Shown here piece by piece: positions 7,307 through 16,012 of a stretch of 36,196 nucleotides of DNA. The notes beneath the pieces were generated by a model. That model was not told the DNA's origin. It saw only the letters and a program-made list of their open reading frames with translations, and ran no database searches. The stretch is from Thermoplasmata archaeon (GTDB lineage: Archaea > Thermoplasmatota > Thermoplasmata > Lutacidiplasmatales > UBA184), in NCBI GenBank assembly GCA_022749935.1, contig JAKIWQ010000012.1, forward strand, positions 1 to 36,196, written 5' to 3'. How positions within the stretch are numbered: the first letter of the stretch is position 1; the number at the start of each line of letters is the position of its first letter. The translations under genes and the position numbers were made by a program.

Positions 7307-9352
7307 TCAGGCCCGAGCGGCCGGTCGGTGGGCCGGGCCCGTCCCGCCCGCGTCCCGTTTCACTTCCCGGATCCGGTCCCGGATGCGGGCGGCTTCCTCG
7401 AAATCGAGTCGCTCCGCGGCCAGTCGCATCTCCTCTTCGAGGTTGGCGAGAAGGAGGGGGAAGCGATCTTTCCACTTCTTTCCCAGGCCGGACGTGGAGA
7501 GGGACCCGGACGGGGCGTCCTCGGCGGGGGCGAGCAACGATCGGACCTCCTTCTGGACCGACTCGGGGACGATCCCATGCACCCGGTTGTACTCGAGCTG
7601 AACCGCCCGTCGGCGGACCATCTCGCCCATGGCCCGTTGCATCGAGCCCGTGACCCGGTCGGCGTAGAGGACCACCCGCCCTCGTTCGTTCCGACTCGCC
7701 CGGCCGGCGGTTTGCACGATGGACGTCTCGCTCCGGAGGTACCCCTCCTTGTCGGCGTCCAGGATCGCCACGAAGCTGACCTCGGGCAGGTCGAGCCCTT
7801 CCCGGAGCAGGTTGATCCCGACCAGGATGTCGAACTCTCCGACGCGGAGGTCCCGGAGCACCTCGACCCGCTTGAGCGTCTCCACTTCGGAGTGCAGATA
7901 CCGCACCCGGAGGCCGAGCCGGGTCAGGTAGTTCGCGAGCTCCTCGCTCGTCCGCTTCGTCAGCGTGGTCACGAGCGCCCGGTCGCCCGCCTCGACGCAG
8001 GCTCGGAGCTCCTTCTCGAGGTCTTCGATGTGACCCTTCAAGGGGCGGACCTCGATGGGTGGGTCGACGAGTCCGGTCGGACGGATGATCTGCTCCACCA
8101 CGCCCTTCGACACCTTACGTTCGAACGGGCCGGGGGTGGCGGAAACGAAGACGGCTTGCGGCACGTGGGCGAGGAACTCGGGGAAGGTGAGAGGACGGTT
8201 GTCCCGGCACGAAGGAAGGCGCCAGCCGAACTCGACGAGGTTGTCCTTCCGGCTCCGGTCCCCTTTGTGCATTCCCTGGAGCTGAGGGACGGTCACGTGG
8301 GACTCGTCCAGGAAGACGAGCATGTCGTCCGGGAAGAAGTCGAGGAGCGTGTACGGGGGCTCGCCGGCCTTCCGTCCCGCAAAGTAGCGGGCGTAGTTCT
8401 CGACCCCCGTGCAATAGCCGGTCTCCCGGAGCATCTCGAGGTCGTAGTCGACCCGGCCCTTCAGCCGCTGCGCCTCCACGATCTTCTCCGCCCGGAGCAA
8501 CTCCTTCACCCGAGCGTCCCGCTCGTGCTCGATCTCGGGGAGGATCGTCTTGAGTCGCTCGTCGACCGTGAGGAAATGCGTCGCGGGGAACACGGAGAGC
8601 TGGTCGAGGTCTCGGCGTTCCTCTCGCGTCACCGGGTCGAGCTCGGCGATGGCGGAGACGGTCTTCCCATCGAGGACGATCCGATGGACCGTTTCCCCGG
8701 CGCCCATGACATCGACCGTCCCTCCGCGTACGGTGAACCGACCGCGCTTCAATTCGACGTCGTTGCGCTGGTACTTCATGTGGACGAGCTGCTCGAGGAG
8801 CTCCTGACGGGTAATCGTCTGCCCGACCCGGAGCTCGATGACCGATTCCCGATAGTCCTCGGGCGACCCGAGGCCGTAGATGCAGCTCACCGAGGCGACC
8901 ACGAGGACGTCCCGGCGGGTGAGGAGGGCCTGCGTCGCCCGGTGGCGGAGCCGGTCGATCTCCTCGTTGATGGACGAGTCCTTCTCGATGTAGAGGTCGA
9001 TCTGAGGGACGTACGCCTCGGGCTGGTAGTAGTCGAAGTAGCTGACGAAGTACTCCACCGCACTGTTCGGGAACAGCGCCCGGAACTCGCTGACCAGTTG
9101 CGCCGCGAGGGTCTTGTTCGGGCTCACGACGAGCGTCGGTCGCTGCAAGCGCTGGACGGCGTGGGCCATGGAGAACGTCTTGCCGCTGCCGGTGACCCCG
9201 AGGAGCGTGACGTACTTCTCGCCGGATCCAAGCCGGCCTACGATCTCCTCGATCGCCTGGGGTTGATCGCCCTGGGGGACCATGTCGGTCTCCAGCTGGA
9301 ACCGGCCGGGGAGCCGCGCAACTTCCGCCGACTTCGTCGTGCCTGCGGTCAT
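7307..9352 (-). CDS. uvrB: Excinuclease ABC subunit B (UvrB)
   Basis: The protein has 681 residues, normal for UvrB, and handles damage verification in nucleotide excision repair. Walker A is GVTGSGKTF (52-60). The beta-hairpin region that grips DNA is intact (FDYYQPEAYVPQIDLYIEKD). DMLVFLDESHVT, FVSATPGPFE and the helicase motif VI-type segment IVQTAGRASRNERGRV are all present, and a C-terminal UVR domain (EEEMRLAAERLDFEEAARIRDRI) would bind UvrC. The frame is open further upstream, but those codons run over larE and read as low-complexity Arg/Pro/Gly. ATG 9352 forms an ATGA overlap with the larE stop and matches the family start. Bacterial-type Uvr genes occur in several mesophilic archaea, presumably by transfer; uvrA and uvrC are not in this window. 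Confidence 0.96.
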   Translation of the reverse strand: MTAGTTKSAEVARLPGRFQLETDMVPQGDQPQAIEEIVGRLGSGEKYVTLLGVTGSGKTFSMAHAVQRLQRPTLVVSPNKTLAAQLVSEFRALFPNSAVEYFVSYFDYYQPEAYVPQIDLYIEKDSSINEEIDRLRHRATQALLTRRDVLVVASVSCIYGLGSPEDYRESVIELRVGQTITRQELLEQLVHMKYQRNDVELKRGRFTVRGGTVDVMGAGETVHRIVLDGKTVSAIAELDPVTREERRDLDQLSVFPATHFLTVDERLKTILPEIEHERDARVKELLRAEKIVEAQRLKGRVDYDLEMLRETGYCTGVENYARYFAGRKAGEPPYTLLDFFPDDMLVFLDESHVTVPQLQGMHKGDRSRKDNLVEFGWRLPSCRDNRPLTFPEFLAHVPQAVFVSATPGPFERKVSKGVVEQIIRPTGLVDPPIEVRPLKGHIEDLEKELRACVEAGDRALVTTLTKRTSEELANYLTRLGLRVRYLHSEVETLKRVEVLRDLRVGEFDILVGINLLREGLDLPEVSFVAILDADKEGYLRSETSIVQTAGRASRNERGRVVLYADRVTGSMQRAMGEMVRRRAVQLEYNRVHGIVPESVQKEVRSLLAPAEDAPSGSLSTSGLGKKWKDRFPLLLANLEEEMRLAAERLDFEEAARIRDRIREVKRDAGGTGPAHRPAARA

Positions 9353-10179
9353 GCGGAGAGCCTCGAGAGGTCCGGCCGATGGCCGTACCCGTTTGGATCG
9401 ATCTCGACGGCCTCGAATCCGAGCCTTCGAACATGGGCCCGGACTTCCGCGGCCAGTCGGGGCTCGGACAATCGAGCCACTTCCTGCGGGTCGACCTCGA
9501 TGCGCGCCAGCGTTCCTCGGACCCGGACCCGGACCCGCCGGAATCCCCGTTCCAGCAGGATCGCCTCGGCCGATTCGATGCGGGCGAGGAGCGGGGCGTC
9601 GATCGGCTGCCCGTGGGCCACGCGCGATGCGAGGCACGCATCCGAGGGTTGATCGGCGTTCGAGAGTCCCCGGGCGCGGGCCGCACGTCGGACGTCCGCC
9701 TTCGTCCATCCGCCTTCGGCGAGAGGGTGTTGAAATCCGGCCTCATTCATGGCGAGAAGCCCGGGGCGGTCGTCCGTAAGGTCGTCCGCGTGGATCCCGT
9801 CCACGTACTGGTGCACCCCGTGGGCGGCCCCAAAGGAAACCAGACGACCGGCTTCGACCGAGCGACAAAAGTAGCAGCGATTGGACGGGTTGGCTCGGTA
9901 GGCCGCACTCTCCAACGGATTCACGGGGATCACGTGGTGCTCCAGTCCGATGTCGCTCGCGACCCGGGTGGCCCGCTCGACCTCGGCGTGGGCGACCGCG
10001 GGACCGGAGAGCGTGACCGCCAGCGCCTCCTTCCCGAGGGCCTCGAACGCGAGGGCGGCCACGAGCGCGGAGTCGACCCCCCCCGACAGGGCGACGAGCG
10101 TCCGACCCCCGCGGGCGATCCGACGAGTGAGCGAGGGCTCCTCCCACCGTCGGGGCGTGGAACCGGGGGGTTCGCTCAT
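9349..10179 (-). CDS. larE: LarE-like ATP-dependent sulfur transferase (PP-loop)
   Basis: This is a 276-residue protein of the LarE family, which adds sulfur to the pyridinium-dicarboxylate precursor of the nickel-pincer cofactor of lactate racemase-type enzymes. The PP-loop SGGVDS is at 32-37. Cys102 and Cys105 (NRCYFCR) and Cys182 (SDACLASR) are present; the last aligns by context with the sacrificial cysteine of single-cysteine LarE proteins. Three cysteines are typical of the variants that carry a [4Fe-4S] cluster and use it for sulfur transfer rather than consuming a protein cysteine. larB and larC are not nearby. The gene is the first of a probable larE-uvrB-regulator unit and overlaps uvrB by four bases. 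A related sulfur-insertion role on another substrate is possible. Confidence 0.85.
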   Translation of the reverse strand: MSEPPGSTPRRWEEPSLTRRIARGGRTLVALSGGVDSALVAALAFEALGKEALAVTLSGPAVAHAEVERATRVASDIGLEHHVIPVNPLESAAYRANPSNRCYFCRSVEAGRLVSFGAAHGVHQYVDGIHADDLTDDRPGLLAMNEAGFQHPLAEGGWTKADVRRAARARGLSNADQPSDACLASRVAHGQPIDAPLLARIESAEAILLERGFRRVRVRVRGTLARIEVDPQEVARLSEPRLAAEVRAHVRRLGFEAVEIDPNGYGHRPDLSRLSA

Positions 10180-10258
10180 GGAAGCCTACCGCCAACCGTG
10201 CGTCACGGAAAACCGTATCTGCCCCGGCGCGACCTCCGGAGCCGCGAGGGTACTGGCG

Positions 10259-10696
10259 ATGCAGAGTGCACACGATGGGACGAAGTGGATCCTCCGTCTC
10301 GATGACGGCCAGGACCTCTTCGACACCCTGAGTGCGTTCGCCCGGAAAGAGGGAGTTCGGGCGGGCGCCATTCTGTTCGGCATCGGGATGTTCCGCGCCG
10401 CTACCTTCGGGTACTGGGACGGCCGGCAGTATCAACCCCACGAGCTCACCGTGCCCCACGAAGTGGTCGCGCTTCACGGGACGATCGCGACCGTGGACGG
10501 AAACCCCTCGATCCATCTGCACGGCGCCGTCGCGGGGCCGGACCACCGGCTGGTCGGCGGGCACCTCCTCCGGGCGACGGTCGGGATCCTTCAAGAGGTC
10601 GTGATCGAAACCTTCCCGGGGCGTACGTTCGGTCGGCCGTTGGGGGAGACCTTCGGTCTGCGCATGTTGGACCTCGAACCGGCGGCCGAACTGTAG
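10259..10696 (+). CDS. PPC/DUF296 domain protein
   Basis: These 145 residues comprise a single PPC (plants and prokaryotes conserved, DUF296) domain. The family pattern is clear: an N-terminal strand with LRLDDGQDLFDTLSAFA, then GAILFGIGMFRAATFGYWDG, and the conserved histidine cluster HLHGAVAG...GGHLL near residues 85-105 followed by an EVVIETF strand. Prokaryotic members form trimers and have no settled function, although plant relatives with AT-hooks bind DNA. ATG 10259 is chosen because it directly precedes the domain and codons further upstream overlap the divergent larE. It ends 49 nt before the Lhr helicase gene on the same strand, so the two may be co-expressed. Confidence 0.8.
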   Translation: MQSAHDGTKWILRLDDGQDLFDTLSAFARKEGVRAGAILFGIGMFRAATFGYWDGRQYQPHELTVPHEVVALHGTIATVDGNPSIHLHGAVAGPDHRLVGGHLLRATVGILQEVVIETFPGRTFGRPLGETFGLRMLDLEPAAEL

Positions 10697-10745
10697 TCGG
10701 CGCGACAGCCCTTTCCACCGACGCGACGTCGCGGGACCTCCACTC

Positions 10746-13598
10746 ATGCCCTCTGTACCGGCCTCCGAGTTCCAGGGAATCGATCCGCGCCTGGTCGCAG
10801 CGATCGGGCGTCGAGGGATCACCGAGCTCTCGGAGATCCAGCGTCTTGCGTTCCCGCTCCTTCGGGGAGAATCCGACGCCCTGCTCCTCTCCCCGACCGG
10901 GACGGGAAAGACCGAGGCCGCGCTCCTCCCGCTGCTCTCGCGGCGGCTTTCGGACCCCACCCCTCCGATCTCGATCCTTTACGTCACCCCCCTCCGCGCC
11001 CTGAACCGGGACCTCGAGCACCGGCTGGTCGCCCTGGTCGGAGAAGTCGGACTCACGGCGGCCGTCCGTCACGGGGACACGAGCACCTCGTCCCGGATTG
11101 CACAATCCCGGAAACCCCCGGACCTCCTTCTCACGACGCCGGAGACGCTCCAGATCCTCCTGGTCGGGGCCCGCCTCCGGGAGGGACTTCGGAACGTCCG
11201 GACGGTGATCGTCGATGAGATCCACGAGCTCGTCGGCTCGGACCGCGGTGCCCAGCTCGGCTTGACGCTCGAGCGGCTCGACGCGCTCACGGGGCGGACC
11301 GTTCGTCGGATCGGTCTCTCCGCGACGGTAGGCAACCCCGCCGAGGTGGCCCGATTCCTCTCCCCCGCCCCGCGGGTGGTGGAAGTCCAGTCGGCCTTAC
11401 AGCGCCGGCTCCTCGAGCTCCAGGCTCGTCGTCCCGCCGATTCCTACCCGCCGCTCGACCCGGCCCTCCAGGCGGAGCTGAAGGCCGACACGATCCTCCT
11501 CGCGGGGCTCCGAGCGGTCGAAGAGGAGGTCCGCGCGCATCAGACCACGCTCATCTTCGTCAACACGCGCCCGACCGCCGAGGGGCTCGCCGCCCGGCTG
11601 GGCCGACTCGCTCCGGATCTCGCCGTCGCGGTCCATCACGGCTCGCTCTCTCGGGAAGTGCGCGAGGACGCGGAGCAGGCGTTCCGGGAGGGGAAGCTGA
11701 AGGCGCTCGTCGCCACCTCCTCGCTCGAACTCGGGATCGACATCGGCGCGGTGGACCACGTGATCCAGTTCGGTTCCCCGCACCAGGTGGGGCGGTTGGT
11801 CCAACGGGTCGGTCGCTCCGGTCACCGTCTCGACCGGACGATCCACGGTACCGTCCTCGCCTTGGACGACGACGACCTGGAAGAGGCGGCCGTGCTGGCG
11901 CGACGGGCGGATGAGGGTCTCGTCGAACCAGCCACTTGGCGGACCCGGAACCGTCTCGCGGCCGCGCAGCAGGTCGTGGGTATCCTGCGGGCCGAGGGGG
12001 CGGTACTTCCGGAGCGCATCATCGAGACCTTGGGCCGCGCCGCCGCGGTCGCCGACCTCCTCCCGGTGGAGTGGAAGGAACTGTTCGACTACCTCGTGGC
12101 GCTCCGCCTCGCCCGCCGCCTGGAGGATGGGCGCCTCGCGCCGGGCCGGGGAACGCTCGCCCGATTCTACTCGTCTCTGTCGCTCATCCCGGACGAGCGA
12201 ACCTACCGATTGCGAGACATCGCGACCCGCCGTCTGATCGGCACGCTCGACGAACGGTTCGTGCTCACCCAGATCCTCGCCCAGCCCGACGAGATCTTCC
12301 TCCTCCACGGCCAAACGTGGAAGGTCGTGGAGTACCGGGACGGGGAGCTCCTCGTCGAGACCGTGCAGGAGATCGGCACCGAGCCCCGCTGGGCCGGCGA
12401 GGACCTCCCGGTTCCGTACGATGTGGCGCAGGAGATCGGTCGCATGCGCCGCGAGGGGACGTTGAAGGGCTACCCGATCGGCGAGGTGGACCGGGAGCGG
12501 CTCGTCCGGCGGCGTACGGAGGCGGGACGGTTGGGGGCCCTACCCGACGACCGTCGGGTCACCGTCACCGCTCGCGGACGCGTGGTCGTGTACGGCTCGT
12601 GCTTCGGAACCCGGACCAACGAGACCCTGGCGCTGGCCGTGGCAGGGCTCTTGACGGCCCGGCTCGGCGCGCGTACCGATGTCGCGGCCGTCGAGCCTAC
12701 CTGGTTCGTGCTCGAACTCCCCGTCGCGGTCGACGCGGCGACGCTCGTCGATGCGTTCTCGATCGACCCGGAGTCGCTCCTCCCGCTGGTCGAACGACTC
12801 GTTCCGAGCGGCCTCGACTATCGCTGGGTGTTCCTCGCGGTCGCCCGCAAGTTGGGAGTGATCCCCTCCTCCGCCGACCCACGCGACCTTCGGACCCTCG
12901 AGCCGCTCCTCGCCGAGTCGCGGACCAATCCCCTCGGGGAGGAGACGCTCGAGAAGACCCTGCACGACCGGTTCGATGTCGCCCATGCTCGCGAGGTACT
13001 CGAGCGGGTTCGGGACGGCTCGGTGGAAGTGGTCCCCGCTCCCTCATCGGCGCTGGCGGACGGACCCCTCGAGCGACTCCGGTGGCGGGTCGTCCTCGAC
13101 ACGCCTCCGCCGACCCTGTTGAAGGCGGTCCGGGAGCGACTCGCTGCGGAACCCCTCGCCCTGGTCTGCCTCAGGTGCGGGTTCGTCCGCCAGACGACTC
13201 CCGGTCGATACCAGAAGGAAGGTGGGAGTCGATGCCTCCTGTGTCGCGGCTCGCTCTCCGCGGTCCTCTCCCCCCGTCGTGAGGCGGACATCGAGCGACT
13301 GCTCCGCTACGCCAAGAAGAAATGGAGACCTACCGGCAAGGCCCCCGCGAAGCGTGCCGCTCGGGCGGAGCGGGCCCCTTCTCCCGAAACGGAGGCGCTC
13401 GTCCGAACGGGGTACACGTCGGCCGAGCTCGTGGCCCACTACGGGGACCGGGCGCTGTATGCCCTCGCGGCCCGAGGCATCGGTCCCGACACAGCCCGCC
13501 GCCTCCTCTCCCGGCTCTACCAGAACGACGACGCGTTCTTCACGGAGATCCTGCGGGCGGAGCGGGCCTACGCCCGGACGCGCGCTTTCTGGGACTGA
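10746..13598 (+). CDS. lhr: Lhr-family large DEAD/DEAH superfamily 2 helicase
   Basis: The protein has 950 residues. RecA domain 1 has Q-motif context ITELSEIQRLAFP, Walker A SPTGTGKTEA (around residue 55), DEIH box VDEIHELVGSDRG and motif III SATVGNP. RecA domain 2 carries TLIFVNTRPTAEGLA, SSLELGIDIGAVDHVIQFG and QRVGRSGHR. These are followed by the winged-helix and beta-barrel Lhr-core region starting near WRTRNRLAAAQQVVG. The C-terminal part has a four-cysteine zinc-ribbon-like element (CLRC at about 808 and CLLC at about 829) and a basic tail with a helix-hairpin-like end. Lhr proteins are 3'-5' DNA translocases implicated in repair and replication-fork processing. It starts at ATG 10746. 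Confidence 0.92.
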   Translation: MPSVPASEFQGIDPRLVAAIGRRGITELSEIQRLAFPLLRGESDALLLSPTGTGKTEAALLPLLSRRLSDPTPPISILYVTPLRALNRDLEHRLVALVGEVGLTAAVRHGDTSTSSRIAQSRKPPDLLLTTPETLQILLVGARLREGLRNVRTVIVDEIHELVGSDRGAQLGLTLERLDALTGRTVRRIGLSATVGNPAEVARFLSPAPRVVEVQSALQRRLLELQARRPADSYPPLDPALQAELKADTILLAGLRAVEEEVRAHQTTLIFVNTRPTAEGLAARLGRLAPDLAVAVHHGSLSREVREDAEQAFREGKLKALVATSSLELGIDIGAVDHVIQFGSPHQVGRLVQRVGRSGHRLDRTIHGTVLALDDDDLEEAAVLARRADEGLVEPATWRTRNRLAAAQQVVGILRAEGAVLPERIIETLGRAAAVADLLPVEWKELFDYLVALRLARRLEDGRLAPGRGTLARFYSSLSLIPDERTYRLRDIATRRLIGTLDERFVLTQILAQPDEIFLLHGQTWKVVEYRDGELLVETVQEIGTEPRWAGEDLPVPYDVAQEIGRMRREGTLKGYPIGEVDRERLVRRRTEAGRLGALPDDRRVTVTARGRVVVYGSCFGTRTNETLALAVAGLLTARLGARTDVAAVEPTWFVLELPVAVDAATLVDAFSIDPESLLPLVERLVPSGLDYRWVFLAVARKLGVIPSSADPRDLRTLEPLLAESRTNPLGEETLEKTLHDRFDVAHAREVLERVRDGSVEVVPAPSSALADGPLERLRWRVVLDTPPPTLLKAVRERLAAEPLALVCLRCGFVRQTTPGRYQKEGGSRCLLCRGSLSAVLSPRREADIERLLRYAKKKWRPTGKAPAKRAARAERAPSPETEALVRTGYTSAELVAHYGDRALYALAARGIGPDTARRLLSRLYQNDDAFFTEILRAERAYARTRAFWD

Positions 13599-13650
13599 AG
13601 CGGGCTCCGCCGCAGGCACTTCCCCCCGATTCCCGAGGTGGCGGCCCGTT

Positions 13651-14649
13651 TCATGCCCCGGGGGGTCGCGCCGTGGGCTCCAAGCCGCGGGCGATCGCCT
13701 CGACGGTCGACCGCGGCGCGTCCGTCCGGAACCCTTCGGGACGGGCGTGGGTCGGCGCCATTCGAAATCCCCGACGCGCGAGCGCGTCCGCGAACGCGGT
13801 TCGAGCCGGGGGAAATGGGAGGTGCAGGGCGGCGGCGAGCTCGTTGGCTTCGTAGTAGAAGGGCACGTCGACGTCCACCTCCCCCCGGATCCGGTCGAGG
13901 AACTTCCGCGTGTCTTCGGGACGGGCGGCCGAGGTCGGTACGACCATCCGTCCGACCGCCGACGCGTCGAAGAGCCGTCCCAGCCACATGGGTCCATACG
14001 GCCCACGGTCGCCGAGGGAGGGTCCCGTCCAGCGGGCCGGATCGACCTCGTCGATCGGGTCGGGAGGAGTCGTCTCCGACCGCGAGGTGACCCGCAGATA
14101 CGCCCGTAGGTGGTGACCCCGCACGTACGCGACGAGCGGATGGAGGGCCCGGCTCCTTTCCTTCGCGATCCGGGCGAGGCGCGCGAGCAGGATTCGGAGG
14201 CCGCCCTCGGGACCGAGGCGCCCCCGAACGGGCCGACTCCCGTACAGCCGCTCGCAAGCGCCGGGTTGGACCCCGGCGAGGACCATGAGGTCCGTCGCCG
14301 TCACCGCGAGAATCCCTCCTTCCTGAACGGCGTCCATCGCCGTGGCGAGGAAGGGCAACGGCGAGCCGTACGGGTCGACGTCGACGTAGTCGAACGGCGC
14401 CTCGGGCGGAGCCAACCGGGCGTCCGCCTTCCGCACGAGCGCGCCCGAGACCCCGGAAGCGTTCTGCTCGAGGATCCCGGTCGCCGTCGGGTGGGACTCG
14501 GTGAGGAGAAACGAGGAGAATCGCCCGGTTTCGGCGAGGAGCCGGAGCCCCCGCGCGCCGGTGGCCGCGAGCATGTCCCACCCGCGGGCCCCACCCCCCG
14601 AGAGGAACGCGGTCGCCGCGGCGACTCCCAGGTCGCGGTCGACGGCCAT
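13651..14649 (-). CDS. trm1: tRNA (guanine26-N2)-dimethyltransferase Trm1; start codon problematic
   Basis: The enzyme methylates G26 of tRNA using S-adenosylmethionine. A SAM-binding segment DMLAATGARGLR (25-36) and the catalytic DVDPYGSPLPF loop (90-100) are clear, followed by the TATDL strand and the Trm1 C-terminal domain (AYLRVT and MWLGRLFD segments). ATG 14649 is the first conventional start, giving 332 residues, but homology clearly continues upstream in frame: codons 14745-14650 encode a normal Trm1 N-terminus including AVFYNPDMA and an EGAVDLLLP strand. That stretch has no ATG, GTG or TTG. The best candidate is GTC at 14745-14743, which overlaps the upstream TAG exactly where a TAGTG junction would be expected. 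The full protein would be about 364 residues, close to family size. Confidence 0.88.
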   Translation of the reverse strand: MAVDRDLGVAAATAFLSGGGARGWDMLAATGARGLRLLAETGRFSSFLLTESHPTATGILEQNASGVSGALVRKADARLAPPEAPFDYVDVDPYGSPLPFLATAMDAVQEGGILAVTATDLMVLAGVQPGACERLYGSRPVRGRLGPEGGLRILLARLARIAKERSRALHPLVAYVRGHHLRAYLRVTSRSETTPPDPIDEVDPARWTGPSLGDRGPYGPMWLGRLFDASAVGRMVVPTSAARPEDTRKFLDRIRGEVDVDVPFYYEANELAAALHLPFPPARTAFADALARRGFRMAPTHARPEGFRTDAPRSTVEAIARGLEPTARPPGA

Positions 14650-14744
14650 GTCCGGGTTGTAAAAGACCGCGGTCCGAGGTCGCGGTCCGGGTCCGGGCCG
14701 GGTCGGAGGAAGGAGGAGGTCGACCGCTCCCTCCCGGGCGCGGA

Positions 14745-15302
14745 CTAGTGGGATCGGCCCGTGATCAGATGGACGATCTTGAACGCCAGGAGGTTCTTGT
14801 TCACCGGGGTCACTTCGAGGAGTCGTAGTTCGTCCCTCCGACGGATGTCCTGGAGCAGCGGGTTCCGGGATTTCTTGTGGAGGGTCATGATGATCGACTT
14901 CTTGGCGTCGAGGGTGTCCATGACGCCCTTCGTGAACACCTCGCTCTCGACCTCCATCTTGCCGACCTCGTCGATGACGATCACGTCCGCCTCTTCGCGG
15001 GCCTGAGCCAGCGCCGCCGTACCGAGGCCCTCGAGCGCCGCGAGGCTCACGCCGTATCGCCCCGAGCGGACCCGGGACTTGAGCCCCTCATGGGCGAACA
15101 CCTCGTGCTCCTTCGTGATCCAGTTGGTGATCTGGAACCCGGCCCGACGCTGCTTCACGACGATCGGTTCCGTGACCATCCCACCGACCTTGACCCCCTC
15201 CTCCTCGAGAAGTTGGATGATGCGGAGCAGAGTCTGGGTCTTCCCCGACCCGGGGAGACCGGTGATCCCGATCTTCACCGGGGCGGAGAGGCGACGGGGC
15301 AT
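14745..15302 (-). CDS. THEP1-type nucleoside-triphosphatase (NTPase_1 family)
   Basis: The protein has 185 residues, typical for archaeal THEP1 NTPases. Walker A is GLPGSGKT (15-22) and Walker B is VIVIDEVGKME, the characteristic form of this family, followed by the IIMTLHKKSRNPLL segment. Members hydrolyse several NTPs; the cellular role is unclear, and the eukaryotic relative is human NTPCR. It starts at ATG 15302 and its TAG overlaps by one base the reading frame that continues into Trm1, suggesting the two are translated from one message. It is divergent from the HemK-like gene, with only 53 bases between start codons. Confidence 0.9.
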   Translation of the reverse strand: MPRRLSAPVKIGITGLPGSGKTQTLLRIIQLLEEEGVKVGGMVTEPIVVKQRRAGFQITNWITKEHEVFAHEGLKSRVRSGRYGVSLAALEGLGTAALAQAREEADVIVIDEVGKMEVESEVFTKGVMDTLDAKKSIIMTLHKKSRNPLLQDIRRRDELRLLEVTPVNKNLLAFKIVHLITGRSH

Positions 15303-15325
15303 ACTGGTAGAACTCCGTAGGCGAG

Positions 15326-15333
15326 CCTATCTA
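15326..15333. promoter_or_regulatory. Centred TATA-like element shared by THEP1 and HemK-like genes
   Basis: CCTATCTA on the plus strand (TAGATAGG on the minus) lies 23-30 nt from ATG 15356 and 24-31 nt from the opposite ATG at 15302. It sits at the exact middle of the 53-base divergent gap and is the only convincing AT-rich core with leaderless spacing for both genes. Confidence 0.45.
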
Positions 15334-15355
15334 GGCCCTCGGCGAATAAGAAGCC

Positions 15356-16012
15356 ATGCCGACCGTGTCTCGCAGTGGCAGTCCGGGGCCGGGTTCGCCG
15401 GCCCGGGGACCGGAATCCTCGGCCGGCCATCTTCCGGTGTATCCGGCCCGCGAGGACACGTTCCTCCTCCTCCCGTTCGCGGAGGTCGCTCCCGGCTCCA
15501 CCTTCCTCGAGGTTGGGGCCGGCCGGGGGCTCGTCGCACTCGCTGCCGCGCGTCGGGGGGCGGTCGTGGTCGCGACCGACCGAAACCCGCACGCGCTCCG
15601 ACTCCTCAGGGACTCCGCTCGGCGCGAACGGCTCACGGTCCGATGCGTACGAACCGACCTCGCCCGGGGGGTGGCACGGTTCGATCGGATCGTCGCCAAC
15701 CCGCCCTACCTGCCGACCCAACCGGACGAGCGCGATCCCGACCGTTGGCAGAACCTCGCCCTCGACGGCGGTCCGGACGGGTGCGTGACGACGGCGCGTC
15801 TCGTGGCCGACCTCGACGATCATCTCGTCCCCGGGGGGAACGCCTTCCTCCTCACGTCGACGCGACAATCCCCGAGTCGGCTCGAGGAGATCTGGGCCGC
15901 GTGGCGCGAACGGGCGGGGGGCGTGGACCGGGTGGCCACGCGCCCGCTCGAGGGCGAGCGCCTCGAAGTGTACCGCCTGGCCGCGCGCGGCCGGACCGAC
16001 GCCCCGGGTTAG
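15356..16012 (+). CDS. HemK/PrmC-like class I methyltransferase (archaeal Mtq2-type)
   Basis: This is a 218-residue Rossmann methyltransferase. The opening VYPAREDTFLLL (28-39) is the usual archaeal/eukaryal Mtq2 signature. SAM motif I is FLEVGAGRGLVAL (50-62), the acidic residue of motif II is in VVVATDRN, and NPPY (115-118) is the amino-group substrate motif of glutamine and adenine N-methyltransferases. The probable job is methylation of the GGQ glutamine of release factor aRF1, possibly with a Trm112-like partner that is not in this window. The first 25 residues are Gly/Pro/Ser-rich and not part of the fold. Its TAG overlaps the purQ TAA by two bases, tail to tail. Confidence 0.85.
   Translation: MPTVSRSGSPGPGSPARGPESSAGHLPVYPAREDTFLLLPFAEVAPGSTFLEVGAGRGLVALAAARRGAVVVATDRNPHALRLLRDSARRERLTVRCVRTDLARGVARFDRIVANPPYLPTQPDERDPDRWQNLALDGGPDGCVTTARLVADLDDHLVPGGNAFLLTSTRQSPSRLEEIWAAWRERAGGVDRVATRPLEGERLEVYRLAARGRTDAPG

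Noticed and set aside
7328-9652. Long plus-strand open frame of 774 codons opposite uvrB and larE
   Set aside because: It is entirely antisense to two well-recognised genes, with Arg/Glu/Asp/Val-rich low-complexity content typical of mirror frames in high-GC DNA and no domain motif.
9353-9709. N-terminal extension of UvrB by 119 residues
   Set aside because: The extra residues are read in a different frame of larE and are low-complexity Arg/Pro/Gly. ATG 9352 matches the family start and the ATGA coupling.
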